From JBCCGG01 sp039029395 (GTDB lineage: Bacteria; Pseudomonadota; Alphaproteobacteria; Kiloniellales; JAKSDN01), in assembly GCA_039029395.1 (NCBI GenBank), contig JBCCGG010000012.1, positions 59,752-123,751 of the forward strand: a stretch of DNA of 64,000 nt, given 5' to 3'. A program made the position numbers and the translations under genes. Below, in pieces: positions 25,857-34,514 of the stretch. The notes under the pieces are model-generated. The model searched no databases. It had not been told where the DNA came from and saw only the letters and a list, made by a program, of their open reading frames with translations. Position 1 is the stretch's first letter. Each line of letters opens with the position of its first letter.

Positions 25857-26447
25857 TCACTCGATGCGGCAGGCGTCGTCGAAGGCCAGGCGTTCTTGGC
25901 GCGGGTGGAGATTGTCTTGCTGACCGAAGCCGAGGTTACACAAGAAGTTCGACTTCCAGCTACTTTCGGGGAAAAATTCCCTGTCGACCGCTTGATTGTC
26001 GAACCCCGACATGGGCCCGCAATCCAGCCCCAAGGCACGCGCCGCCAGGATGAGGTATCCTCCTTGAAGACTCCCGTTGCGGAATGCCGTCTCGAAGATC
26101 AGGTCCTCCTTGCCGGCAAACCAAGCCTGAGCGTCGACTCGGGGGTTGAGAGCGCCCAACTGCTCGTGGAATTCGCTGTCGTAGGCGACGATCGCGGTGA
26201 CCGGCGCTGACATCGTCTTCTCCACGTTGCCCTTATCGAGGGCCGGCTTGAGCCGTTCCTTGGCTGCGGACGAACGCAGATAGACGACCCGCATCGGGCA
26301 GCAGTTGGCGCTTGTCGGGCCCATTTTGGCAAGGTCGTAGATTGCCTCCAAAAGAACGTCGCTGATCTCTTTGTCCTGCCAGTGCCTGTGGGTGCGGGCC
26401 TCGCGGAACAGCAGGTCCATTCCCCGGTCGCTCAAGATTTCGCCCAC
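25857..26447 (-). CDS. RutE-like nitroreductase (malonic semialdehyde reductase family)
   Basis: FMN-dependent nitroreductase-fold protein of 196 residues. MGPTSANCCPMRVVYL and NVEKTMSAPVTAIVAYD resemble RutE, which reduces malonic semialdehyde to 3-hydroxypropionate in pyrimidine degradation. No other rut gene is in the window, so the substrate here is uncertain. It is the first gene of the minus-strand run rutE-like-tsaB-rimI and diverges from the polysaccharide deacetylase gene (143 bp between them). Confidence 0.83.
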   Translation of the reverse strand: MGEILSDRGMDLLFREARTHRHWQDKEISDVLLEAIYDLAKMGPTSANCCPMRVVYLRSSAAKERLKPALDKGNVEKTMSAPVTAIVAYDSEFHEQLGALNPRVDAQAWFAGKEDLIFETAFRNGSLQGGYLILAARALGLDCGPMSGFDNQAVDREFFPESSWKSNFLCNLGFGQQDNLHPRQERLAFDDACRIE

Positions 26448-26590
26448 GGATATTCCCCTTTGTCTTGGACGCCCACGACGAGCGCCCGCCTTCCGGACAG
26501 TCCTAACTAGACTGGCATGGTGTCACAGGGCAAGCCCCTAGCCGGCCAGGCCATGGAAGACGAGCGGACCGAGACGCGCTAAGCTCGGGT

Positions 26591-27640
26591 ATGAACATGT
26601 CACGACCTGCCGTGTTTAGGGTCTGGGCCGCCCTGATACTCATGCTTCTTTTCCAACAGTTTCCGGCATCCGCCGCGCCGCCAGCGGACAATGGCGCGGT
26701 GGTTCTGCTCTATCATCGCTTTGGCGAGGACAGTCTACCTTCGACCAACGTTCGATTGGAGCAGTTCGAGGCACAGCTGGCCGAGCTCGCCGCCGGCCAG
26801 TACCAGGTCATGGCCCTGCCTGACATTCTGGCCGCCCTCGCCGAGGATCGGCCGCTGCCCGAGCGCACCGTGGGTATTTCGATCGACGATGCCTTTCTCT
26901 CGGTCTACGAAGAGGCCTGGCCGCGCCTCAGGGCGGCCGGTTTCCCCTTCACCCTGTTCGTTGCAACGGAGCCGCTCGATCGTCGTTTGCCCAACTACAT
27001 GAGCTGGGACCAATTGCGCGAGATGCAGGCGGACGACCTGGTGACCCTGGGCGGCCACAGCGTCACGCACGGCCATATGGTCGAACAGCAGACCATTCAG
27101 AACATACAGGAGATCGAATCCGCCAACCTCAGGTTCCGCGACGAGCTGGGCCGCCAGCCAGCGCTCTTCGCCTATCCCTTCGGCGAGTACGACTTGACCC
27201 TGCGCGAACTGGTCGTGGCAAGCGGCTTCTCGGCGGCCTTTGGCCAGCAGTCCGGGGCGATCGCCCGCACCAGTGACCGCTTCGCCCTACCGCGCTTTCC
27301 GATCAACGAGGCCTATGGTGGCCTGGAGCGCTTTCGCTTGATCGCCAACGCCCTGCCCCTGCCGGTCGAGCAGATGGTGCCAGCCGACCCGGTGCTCGGG
27401 CTTGAGGACAACCCGCCGGCCTTTGGCTTCACGGTTCTATCGGAGATCGGGAACCTGGACCGGTTGGCGTGCTACTATCAGGGCGATCCTCTGGTCTGGA
27501 ATCGCCTGGTCGGCCGGCGCATCGAAGTTCAGGTGACCCACGCCCTGCCGCCCGGACGCAGCCGCATCAACTGCACTCTGCCTGGCCCAAACGGTCGTTG
27601 GCGCTGGCTTGGCCGTCAATTCTACGTGCCGGAGGACTAA
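26591..27640 (+). CDS. Secreted polysaccharide deacetylase family protein
   Basis: NodB-homology protein of 349 residues with a signal peptide (about 1-29, cleavage near ASA-AP). Motifs for a metal-dependent deacetylase are visible: SIDDAF (Asp99, Asp100) and GGHSVTHGHM (His156 and His160, H-x3-H). Residues about 260-345 form a second region of unknown function. The substrate could be peptidoglycan or an exopolysaccharide. The 3' end is 4 bp from the stop of a convergent Bax-like glucosaminidase. ATG 26600 is an alternative start. Confidence 0.85.
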   Translation: MNMSRPAVFRVWAALILMLLFQQFPASAAPPADNGAVVLLYHRFGEDSLPSTNVRLEQFEAQLAELAAGQYQVMALPDILAALAEDRPLPERTVGISIDDAFLSVYEEAWPRLRAAGFPFTLFVATEPLDRRLPNYMSWDQLREMQADDLVTLGGHSVTHGHMVEQQTIQNIQEIESANLRFRDELGRQPALFAYPFGEYDLTLRELVVASGFSAAFGQQSGAIARTSDRFALPRFPINEAYGGLERFRLIANALPLPVEQMVPADPVLGLEDNPPAFGFTVLSEIGNLDRLACYYQGDPLVWNRLVGRRIEVQVTHALPPGRSRINCTLPGPNGRWRWLGRQFYVPED

Positions 27641-27644
27641 GCCC

Positions 27645-28646
27645 TTACTTCTGGGGGGTATCCGCGGCAATCTGCTGGTCGCCGACTGCGCCGCCAAGGC
27701 GCGCGCCATCGAACGCAGCCAAGCCGTTGGTGCGCATCAGACCGTGAATCTGATCCACATAGTCCTGGCCGCGCTCCGAATAGCTCAAGAGCGTGCCGCC
27801 CAGGGCGCGGCCGTCCAAGTTATCTCCGGCGGCCCGCTGCGCGGCACGCTTGCGCCGAAAGTCCTCGTAGGCCGGATGGCTGTTAAGGTTGTGCATATAG
27901 GCGCGCACGCCGCCCATTAGGTTCATGTAGCTGCGCACACGGTGCTTTTCCTTCGAGGCGCGCTTGTCGGGCACTAGACCTATGATCGATGGCGACCAAG
28001 TGCGCTGGCCATAGAGCGCATTGCCGTTCCGTGCAAAGCGCGACGTTCCCCATCCGCTCTCTTCGATCGACTGGGCGAGCGCCAAGCTGGGCGGGATCAC
28101 GTCAATTCGCTCGAGCAGGGCGGCGAAACCGGCGTCCTCCGGCAGGTCGTAGCGCTCGCGCGACCGTTCGATCCAGGCCAGATCGGCGGCACGGAGACTC
28201 TCACCTCGGGCCACCTCGGCGGCCAAGTCCTTCAGGTGAGCGCGTTCGTTTTCCAACTCCTGATTCGACATCAGGACCAGCGGTAGAACCGTCCGCAAAA
28301 AGAGCGCTTTGCGCTCTCCGACCGAGTTCAGATCGGCCAGGTCTCGGGGCAGAGCGGTGACGTAGACCCGAGGCACCGAGGCGCCGTCGCGGACGTCCTC
28401 CAGCCTATAGCCGAGGTCGGTGAAGACCGCCTCCAAATGCGCCGAATCCGCCGGTCGGACCAAGCTGTCGACCCGATTGAGAACGCCCGGCGCCAGGCTC
28501 GGCAATCCGGCTTCAGCGCCGACTGCCGCGATCTCTGACTCGCTCGGAACGGTGACTTGGACCGCCACCACGACCATGGTGGCAACCGCGACGACGCCGC
28601 CTATCAGGCTCATCTGTACGCGGCTAAATCTCGGCACACCAAGCAT
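27645..28646 (-). CDS. Bax-like glucosaminidase-domain protein, membrane-anchored
   Basis: Protein of 333 residues with one N-terminal transmembrane helix (about 12-34) and a C-terminal glucosaminidase-type domain. The stretch PPSLALAQSIEESGWGTSRFA contains the likely catalytic Glu, followed by GNALYGQ and LMGGVRAYMHNLNSHPAY, as in Bax proteins. It is predicted to cleave peptidoglycan glycan strands from the periplasmic face. The start is uncertain: ATG 28646 is chosen over TTG 28676, which falls in a G-rich stretch that may be the ribosome site. Confidence 0.8.
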   Translation of the reverse strand: MLGVPRFSRVQMSLIGGVVAVATMVVVAVQVTVPSESEIAAVGAEAGLPSLAPGVLNRVDSLVRPADSAHLEAVFTDLGYRLEDVRDGASVPRVYVTALPRDLADLNSVGERKALFLRTVLPLVLMSNQELENERAHLKDLAAEVARGESLRAADLAWIERSRERYDLPEDAGFAALLERIDVIPPSLALAQSIEESGWGTSRFARNGNALYGQRTWSPSIIGLVPDKRASKEKHRVRSYMNLMGGVRAYMHNLNSHPAYEDFRRKRAAQRAAGDNLDGRALGGTLLSYSERGQDYVDQIHGLMRTNGLAAFDGARLGGAVGDQQIAADTPQK

Positions 28647-28761
28647 GTCAATGCCATGGACCTTAGCCTCCCCCAATCCCCAAACTATGTGCTGATCCGA
28701 CCGATCCGGGAAACGGCTGACCGCGACCTAAATGTCGCGCCCCCAACAGCCGCAGGCTCGA

Positions 28762-29322
28762 TCAGAGAACCGCGCGCACCTCTAAGACCTCGGGAATGTA
28801 GTGCCGCAACATGTTCTCAATCCCCATCTTGAGAGTCGCCGTCGAGCTTGGACAGCCGGCGCAAGCGCCTTGCATGTGCAGATAGACAATCCCGTCTTCA
28901 AAGCCGTGAAAGACGATGTCGCCGCCGTCTTGGGCGACTGCCGGGCGCACACGCGTGTCCAGCAGCTCGCGGATCATGGCGACCACCTCGTCTTCCGGCT
29001 CGTCCGATTGCGGCTTGCTCGAAGCCCCGTCGTCGCCAGCCAGAATGACCGGTCGACCGGCGGTGAAATGCTCCATGATGATGCCCAAGATCGCCGGCTT
29101 GATCAGGTACCACTCCTTGTCCGCGGACTTGGAGATCGTGATAAAGTCGGCACCGAGGAAAACGCCAGTGACCCCGTCAATCTGAAACAGCCGTTGGGCC
29201 AAGGGCGAGCGCGCCGCCGACTCCCGGTCCGGGAAGTTTGCGGTATCGCTTTCCATGACCTCTCGTCCGGGCAGGAACTTCAAGGTCGCGGGATTCGGTG
29301 TCTCTTCAGTCTGAATGAACAT
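28762..29322 (-). CDS. NifU/NfuA-type Fe-S cluster scaffold/carrier
   Basis: Protein of 186 residues with an N-terminal Nfu domain (about 1-90; MFIQTEETPNPATLKFLPG) and a C-terminal NifU domain (about 110-180) with Cys154 and Cys157 in ACAGCPSS. In this family two protomers bind one 4Fe-4S cluster through the CxxC pair and deliver it to target enzymes. The radical-SAM and Fe-S enzymes MiaB and RlmN in this window are plausible clients, but that is inference. It lies 89 bp downstream of the universal stress protein gene on the same strand. Confidence 0.92.
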   Translation of the reverse strand: MFIQTEETPNPATLKFLPGREVMESDTANFPDRESAARSPLAQRLFQIDGVTGVFLGADFITISKSADKEWYLIKPAILGIIMEHFTAGRPVILAGDDGASSKPQSDEPEDEVVAMIRELLDTRVRPAVAQDGGDIVFHGFEDGIVYLHMQGACAGCPSSTATLKMGIENMLRHYIPEVLEVRAVL

Positions 29323-29411
29323 CGTGCCTTCTCGGGCGAGCCGATTCGCCAGGTCGCGCTACTTTGATTCAGATGAGCGGAAAGATCAAGGGCACCCGTA
29401 ATGTGGCGAAA

Positions 29412-29954
29412 TTACGTAATGCCGTCGATCTCGTCCTCTTCCAGATTGCCGGGGACGATGGTCAGCGGGACGTGTAGCTTGCTGAGGAACTTGCCGGTCA
29501 AAGCCTCGATCAGGGGCCCCGGCCCGCGCTTACCTACGTTGGCGCCGAGCACCAGGATCGAAATGTTCGGCTCCTCGTCCAGCAGATTGAGCAGCTCATC
29601 GCGCCGGGTGCCCTCGCGCACATAGAGGATCGGCAAGGCGCCGGTCTGCTCGTTGACCGAGCCGGCAAGCTTTTGCAGCAGCTGCTCGCCTTCGCTGCGC
29701 GCCTCTTCGCGCATGAGATTGCCGACCGACATCCAATGCTGGAAGTCGGCCGGCTCGACCACGTAGAGCAAAGCCACTCGGCCGCCGGTGTTTCGCGCCC
29801 GGCGGCAGGCAAAGCGCAGGGCAACGTCCATTTCCGGCGTATCGTCGACCACGACCAGGAACACCCGGTTGGCGCTGGCAGCTGCTTCGGCCGGCGTTTC
29901 GGGCGCTGTCTCGGGCGAGGTTTGCGGGTCGGTGTCCGACATAGAAGTGCTCAC
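29412..29954 (-). CDS. Universal stress protein (UspA family)
   Basis: Single Usp domain, 180 residues, with a Pro/Ala/Glu-rich N-terminal tail (about 1-28). The fold starts at RVFLVVVDDTPEMDVALRFA. The usual ATP-binding G-x2-G-x9-G-S/T motif near the C-terminus appears in modified form (LGANVGKRGPGPLIEALTG). The GTG at 29954 overlaps the stop of the TIGR02186 gene (GTGA); ATG 29942 is an alternative. It is the third gene of the TauE-TIGR02186-Usp run. Confidence 0.85.
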   Translation of the reverse strand: MSTSMSDTDPQTSPETAPETPAEAAASANRVFLVVVDDTPEMDVALRFACRRARNTGGRVALLYVVEPADFQHWMSVGNLMREEARSEGEQLLQKLAGSVNEQTGALPILYVREGTRRDELLNLLDEEPNISILVLGANVGKRGPGPLIEALTGKFLSKLHVPLTIVPGNLEEDEIDGIT

Positions 29955-30694
29955 TTACGGAAGGCAATATGGGCCAGCCATCCTGCCACCAATGCGATCA
30001 GAATCGCAATCACGCCGTAAAGGGCGCTGTTTTGGTAAGCGAAATCATAGACTTCCGCCTCCGCGCCCACTTTGCTGACGATCAACGGCGTCTTTTGGGC
30101 CGAGACCACGTGGCCGTCGACGATCAGGTAAACCTCCGCCTGATAGGTTCCGGTCGGCACATTGTCCGGAAACTCGATACGAGTCCGGAACAGCCTTTCG
30201 CCGAGGAATCCGATCTCATTGACCATCGTGGGGTAGAGGCCACGGCGCTGCTGATTTCGGATCAAGCCCGCGCGCCAATCCTGCGCCACGTTGGGCGAGG
30301 CGCGCGCCCGGGGGATTTCCAGCTTGAGATTCTCGACGCCGAGCTCGTGACGGGCCAGCACGTTTGGGCGGGCGATCTCGTCAAGCGGCTTGGAGCTGGC
30401 CACCGCGTAGAAGCTGGGCGCCTGCTCGAAGGTCATGGAGGCGGTGTTGATCCAGATCCCGGCGATGTTGCTCTTGCGGTGCATGACGATCGGAATCGAA
30501 GGCCCGCGCACCACGACGACTACGTCGCCCGGTTCGTCGATGGTGCCGAACACCAGGACCTCGTCGCCCGTGAAACCGGTGGTGATCGCCACCAGGTGCT
30601 TGGATGTGTCGGCCAAAAGCGGCACCGCCTTGGCGCCCTTGGGCGCTAGGCCGGCAAAGACAGCGAGCGCCACTATGACCAGGGCCCGGCTCAA
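29951..30694 (-). CDS. TIGR02186-family membrane protein
   Basis: Protein of 247 residues with a signal-like N-terminus (about 1-22), a long extracytoplasmic region and one C-terminal transmembrane helix (about 222-243; LYGVIAILIALVAGWLAHIAF). It matches the uncharacterised TIGR02186 family of alphaproteobacteria, usually next to a TauE/SafE transporter. The start is read as TTG 30694, which overlaps the tauE stop (TTGA). A much longer open frame to 31681 runs through tauE in another frame and is not coding. Function unknown. Confidence 0.8.
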   Translation of the reverse strand: MSRALVIVALAVFAGLAPKGAKAVPLLADTSKHLVAITTGFTGDEVLVFGTIDEPGDVVVVVRGPSIPIVMHRKSNIAGIWINTASMTFEQAPSFYAVASSKPLDEIARPNVLARHELGVENLKLEIPRARASPNVAQDWRAGLIRNQQRRGLYPTMVNEIGFLGERLFRTRIEFPDNVPTGTYQAEVYLIVDGHVVSAQKTPLIVSKVGAEAEVYDFAYQNSALYGVIAILIALVAGWLAHIAFRK

Positions 30695-31602
30695 TGGGAC
30701 ACTCCAATGGTATAGATGTCGACCGGTGTCGTGGTCAGGTCGTAGCCCAGTTTGGCGCAAACGCCGAGCACCATGATGGCCAGCAGGATGCGCAGCTGCT
30801 CGCCGTGCAGCCGGGTGCTCATCTTGGCGCCGATCTGGGCGCCCACCACGGCGCCGATCAGGAGCAGAAGGGCCAGCACCACGTCGACGGTCTGGTTGGC
30901 GTAGGCTTGCAGGAAGGTGACGTTCGCGGTGACGAAGATGATCTGGAACAAGGAGGTGCCGACCACCACCGCGGTCGGCATGCCGAGCAGATAGATCATC
31001 GCCGGCACCATGATGAAGCCACCGCCAACGCCCATCAGCGCCGAGAGGACACCGACGAAAAAGCCGACGCCGAGCGGCAGCAGAGCCGAGATGTAGAGCT
31101 TGGAGCGCCGAAAGCGCATTTTGAGCGGCAGGCCGTGGATCCAGGTGTGCTTGTGCAGCTTGCCCATGCCACCTGCGCTCCTGCGCTTGGTCATGGCGCG
31201 CAGCGCCTCGACAAACATCAAGCCGCCGATCAAGCCCAAGAAGGTCACATAGCTGAGCCGGATCACCAGGTCGATCTGGCCGATCTCGCGCAATAAGGCG
31301 AAGAGCCAGACACCGAAGGTGGAGCCGGCCAGACCGCCGACCAGCAACACCGTTCCCATCTTGAGGTCGACGTTGCCGCGGCGCCAGTGGGCGAGCACGC
31401 CGGAGACCGAGGAGGCGACGATCTGATTGGCCTCGGTGCCAACCGCGACCGGCGCCGGCACGCCGATGAAGATCAGGATCGGCGTCATCAGGAAGCCGCC
31501 GCCGACCCCGAACACGCCCGACAGAAAGCCGATCGCGCCGCCCAACCCTAAAAGCAGAAACACGTTTAGGGAGATCTCGGCGATCGGTAGATAAATTTGC
31601 AT
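30691..31602 (-). CDS. TauE/SafE family sulfite/anion exporter
   Basis: Polytopic membrane protein of 303 residues with about eight hydrophobic segments. It carries the repeated TauE/SafE motif: GFLSGVFGVGGGFLMTP near residue 25 and VGVLSALMGVGGGFIMVP-like in the second half. The family exports sulfite, sulfoacetate or related anions, but the substrate here is not known. The ATG at 31602 begins MQIYLPIAEI. It is the first gene of a three-gene coupled set. Two near-identical 10-mers exactly 30 bp apart lie upstream (31711-31750). Confidence 0.85.
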   Translation of the reverse strand: MQIYLPIAEISLNVFLLLGLGGAIGFLSGVFGVGGGFLMTPILIFIGVPAPVAVGTEANQIVASSVSGVLAHWRRGNVDLKMGTVLLVGGLAGSTFGVWLFALLREIGQIDLVIRLSYVTFLGLIGGLMFVEALRAMTKRRSAGGMGKLHKHTWIHGLPLKMRFRRSKLYISALLPLGVGFFVGVLSALMGVGGGFIMVPAMIYLLGMPTAVVVGTSLFQIIFVTANVTFLQAYANQTVDVVLALLLLIGAVVGAQIGAKMSTRLHGEQLRILLAIMVLGVCAKLGYDLTTTPVDIYTIGVSH

Positions 31603-31708
31603 CGCGGACCGGCTCAACGGCGAACAGACCGGACAGCCCCCCGGCGACCATCCGAATCATGTTGGAATAAAGACGTGACAAGCGCCATCGGCCAAGGTCC
31701 GCGGCGGC

Positions 31709-31750
31709 AGTACTTTATCGCAAAATAGCTTCCGGTCCAATACTTTACCG
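31709..31750. repeat. Direct repeat upstream of the tauE-like operon
   Basis: AGTACTTTATCG (31709-31720) and AATACTTTACCG (31739-31750) match at 10 of 12 positions and are exactly 30 bp apart, about three helical turns. They lie in the 204-bp gap between trpS and the TauE gene, 107-148 bp ahead of the TauE start. Could be a regulator site; could be chance in an AT-rich gap. Confidence 0.4.
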
Positions 31751-31806
31751 GGTCATTTTTTGCTTTTCTAAGAAGACGGACAAATAAGTTGCCGGCCCGC
31801 ACACCC

Positions 31807-32835
31807 TCACGGGCTCAAGAAGCCGACGATGTCCTGAACCTGCTTAAGCGTCGGCGCGGCGAGATCGCGGGCCCGCTCGGCGCCGTCCCGCAGGACCTGG
31901 TCGACGTGATCGGGTGCGTCCATCAGGCGATTCATCTCCGCACCGATCGGCCCCAGCTTGGCGACCGCGAGCTCGGTCAGCTTAGCCTTGAAGCCGGCGA
32001 ACTGACTGCCGCCCAGCTCGTCGAGCACCTGAGCCAAGGGCCGCTCGTCAAGCGCGGCATAGATGCCCAGCAAGTTGCAGGCTTCCGGTCGCTCCTGGCG
32101 CAAGGCCTCCGCCAGCGCGCCGTCCTCGCCCAGCGCCTCCGGGCCGGGCAGGGGATGCGGGTCCGTGGTTGCCTTGCGCAGCTTCTTGGCGATCTCGTCC
32201 GACGTGTCGGTCATGGAGATCCAGCTCATCGCGGAAGCGTCGGACTTGCTCATCTTCTTGGAGCCGTCGCGCAGGCTCATGACCCGGGTCACGACCCCGA
32301 AGATCAGGGGTTCGATGATCGGGAAGAACTCGACACCGTAGTCGTTGTTAAACTTCTGGGCGATGTCCCGGGTCAGCTCAAGGTGCTGCTTCTGGTCGTC
32401 GCCGACCGGTACGTGGGTCGCCTTGTAGGCTAGGATGTCGGCGGCCATGAGATTGGGATAGACATAGAGCCCGGCGCTCGCGTTCTCCCGGTTCTTGCCG
32501 GCCTTGTCCTTGAACTGAGTCATGCGGTTGAGCCAACCGATGCGCGCCACGCAATTGAAGATCCAGGCGAGCTCCGCGTGGGCCGAGACCTGGCTCTGGT
32601 TGAAGATGATGTTGCGCTTGGGATCGATGCCGGCGGCCAAATAGGCGGCGGTCACCTGGCGGGTGTTGCGACGCAACTCTTCGGGATCCTGCCACAGGGT
32701 AATGGCGTGCAGATCGACCACGCAGTAGATGCAGTCGTAGTCCTCTTGCAGGGCCACGAAGTTGCGGATCGCGCCCAAGTAATTGCCCAGGTGAACGGTT
32801 CCGGTCGGCTGAACGCCGGAAAAGATGCGCTTCAT
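31807..32835 (-). CDS. trpS: Tryptophan--tRNA ligase
   Basis: Class I aminoacyl-tRNA synthetase of 342 residues. The HIGH-type motif is HLGN (15-18) in TGTVHLGNYLGA and the KMSKS loop is SKKMSKSDAS. The ATG at 32835 begins MKRIFSGVQPTG; a longer frame to 33063 would overlap murJ and has no family support. It follows murJ by 53 bp; murJ-trpS is a recurrent alphaproteobacterial pair. Confidence 0.97.
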   Translation of the reverse strand: MKRIFSGVQPTGTVHLGNYLGAIRNFVALQEDYDCIYCVVDLHAITLWQDPEELRRNTRQVTAAYLAAGIDPKRNIIFNQSQVSAHAELAWIFNCVARIGWLNRMTQFKDKAGKNRENASAGLYVYPNLMAADILAYKATHVPVGDDQKQHLELTRDIAQKFNNDYGVEFFPIIEPLIFGVVTRVMSLRDGSKKMSKSDASAMSWISMTDTSDEIAKKLRKATTDPHPLPGPEALGEDGALAEALRQERPEACNLLGIYAALDERPLAQVLDELGGSQFAGFKAKLTELAVAKLGPIGAEMNRLMDAPDHVDQVLRDGAERARDLAAPTLKQVQDIVGFLSP

Positions 32836-32888
32836 TTTCGATGTCTCCGCTTGGAAGCGCCGGGTTATCGCCGCTCGGCGCGGGAGGG

Positions 32889-34436
32889 TCAAGTGCCCCG
32901 GCGCCGCAGCAGCGCTTTGAGCTCGGACAGCTCGACCACGCCCAACAGAAGCCCTAGGGCGCCGTAAAGCGCTAGGCCGCCGCCGACCAGGAGCGCGAGG
33001 CCGGCGACCCGGACGACGAACGCGCCGACGATCCATCCAGCCAAAAGCTGGCTGCCGAGCCAAAGACCGAGGCCCATCAACACGCTGGCCGCGAGGATCC
33101 GCGGTATGCGGCTCTTCAGGCGCTGGTCCAGGGTGAAGAACCCGCGCTTTCGCAGGCCTACGGCAAGCAGCGCCACGCTAAGCCAGGCGGCGATCGTGGT
33201 CGCGACCGCAAGCCCGACAAAGCCGATCCACCAGAATAATCCCAGCGCCAGCACGACGTAGGCGGCCACCGAGACGACCGTGATCTTGAACGGCGTCATG
33301 GTGTCCTCCCGGGCGAAGTAGGCCGGTTGAAGGATCTTGACAAGGACGAAGGCCGGCAGCCCGAAGGCGAAGGCTTGAAGCGCCAGCGCGGTGGCGTCGC
33401 TCGATTCCCGGGTGAAGGCGCCGCGCTCGAACAGCACGACCACGATCGGCCAAGCGATCACCAGCAGCGCGACCGCGGCCGGCAGGGTCAGCACCATGGA
33501 CATCTCCAGGCCCCGGTTGAGACGCTCCATAGCCAGCGCGTCCTGGCCGCTGCGCAGCTTGCGCGACAGGTCCGGCAGTAGCACCACACCGAAGGCGATG
33601 CCGATCAGGCCGAGCGGCAGCTGGTAGATCCGATCGGCGTAGTAAAGATACGAGACAGCCTCGGCCTGCAAGGTGGCGATCGCCGTTCCCACAAGCAGCA
33701 TGACCTGCTGGGTCGCGGCGGACAGCACGCCGGGCCCCATGAGCTGTCCGAGCCGGCGAACCCCCGCCGTCAGCCGGGGGCGAATCAGCCGCAGGGCCAT
33801 GCCCGCGCGCCCAGCCGCGACCATCAGGACAAGAAACTGGGCAAGGCCCGCCCCGGCAACGGTCCAAGCCAAGACCCGGCCCGGCGAACCGAGCAAGGGA
33901 ATGACGGCGGCGAGCGCGACGATCAGAAAGATGTTGAGCAGAATCGGCGCCGCCGCGGCTGCCGCGAAACGGTGGAGGGCGTTGAGCACGCCGCTCAAGA
34001 GCGCCACCAAGGACATGAAGAGCAGGTAGGGAAACATCACCCGGGCCATCTCCACGGCCAAGTCGAACTGCCCTGGTTCCTCTGGAAAGCCGGGGGCCAG
34101 GACGTGCATCAGCAGCGGCATGGCGGCAATCGCCACGGCGGTGAGCGCCAGGACCGCGGACAGCAGGACGGCAAGCGCCTGTTCCGCGAAGAGCTTCGCG
34201 GCCGCCTCGCCCTCTTGCTCGAGTCGCCGGGAGAAAAGCGGCACGAAAGCAGCGTTGAAAGCCCCTTCGCCGACGATCCGCCGGAACATGTTGGGCAGGC
34301 GAAAGGCGACGAAGAAGGCGTCGGCAATCGGCCCCGTACCCAATACGTCGGCAATCAGGATATCCCGCACGAAGCCCAGAACGCGGCTGATTCCGGTGAA
34401 GCCGCCGACCGTGGCGAGAGAGCGAAACAAGGCCAT
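32889..34436 (-). CDS. murJ: Lipid II flippase MurJ
   Basis: Polytopic MOP-superfamily transporter that flips lipid II for peptidoglycan synthesis. The 515-residue protein has about 14 hydrophobic segments. It contains SRVLGFVRDILIADVLG, DAFFVAFRLPNMFRR and EGAFNAAFVPLF, the strongly conserved N-terminal MurJ sequence with its functional arginines. It is placed between glnD and trpS on the same strand. Confidence 0.95.
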   Translation of the reverse strand: MALFRSLATVGGFTGISRVLGFVRDILIADVLGTGPIADAFFVAFRLPNMFRRIVGEGAFNAAFVPLFSRRLEQEGEAAAKLFAEQALAVLLSAVLALTAVAIAAMPLLMHVLAPGFPEEPGQFDLAVEMARVMFPYLLFMSLVALLSGVLNALHRFAAAAAAPILLNIFLIVALAAVIPLLGSPGRVLAWTVAGAGLAQFLVLMVAAGRAGMALRLIRPRLTAGVRRLGQLMGPGVLSAATQQVMLLVGTAIATLQAEAVSYLYYADRIYQLPLGLIGIAFGVVLLPDLSRKLRSGQDALAMERLNRGLEMSMVLTLPAAVALLVIAWPIVVVLFERGAFTRESSDATALALQAFAFGLPAFVLVKILQPAYFAREDTMTPFKITVVSVAAYVVLALGLFWWIGFVGLAVATTIAAWLSVALLAVGLRKRGFFTLDQRLKSRIPRILAASVLMGLGLWLGSQLLAGWIVGAFVVRVAGLALLVGGGLALYGALGLLLGVVELSELKALLRRRGT

Positions 34437-34514
34437 GGGCCGCAGTATCTAGTGGATTCGGGCGGATTTAGGAAGCAATCGTGAGACGGCTTGGCGCGAA
34501 TGTGCCGCTTGCGG

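Noticed and set aside
29951..31681. A 576-codon minus-strand frame covering TIGR02186 plus upstream sequence
   Set aside because: Only the last 247 residues resemble a protein family. The upstream part reads through the TauE gene in another frame.
32836..33063. N-terminal extension of TrpS
   Set aside because: It overlaps murJ and has no counterpart in tryptophanyl-tRNA synthetases, which begin close to the HLGN motif.
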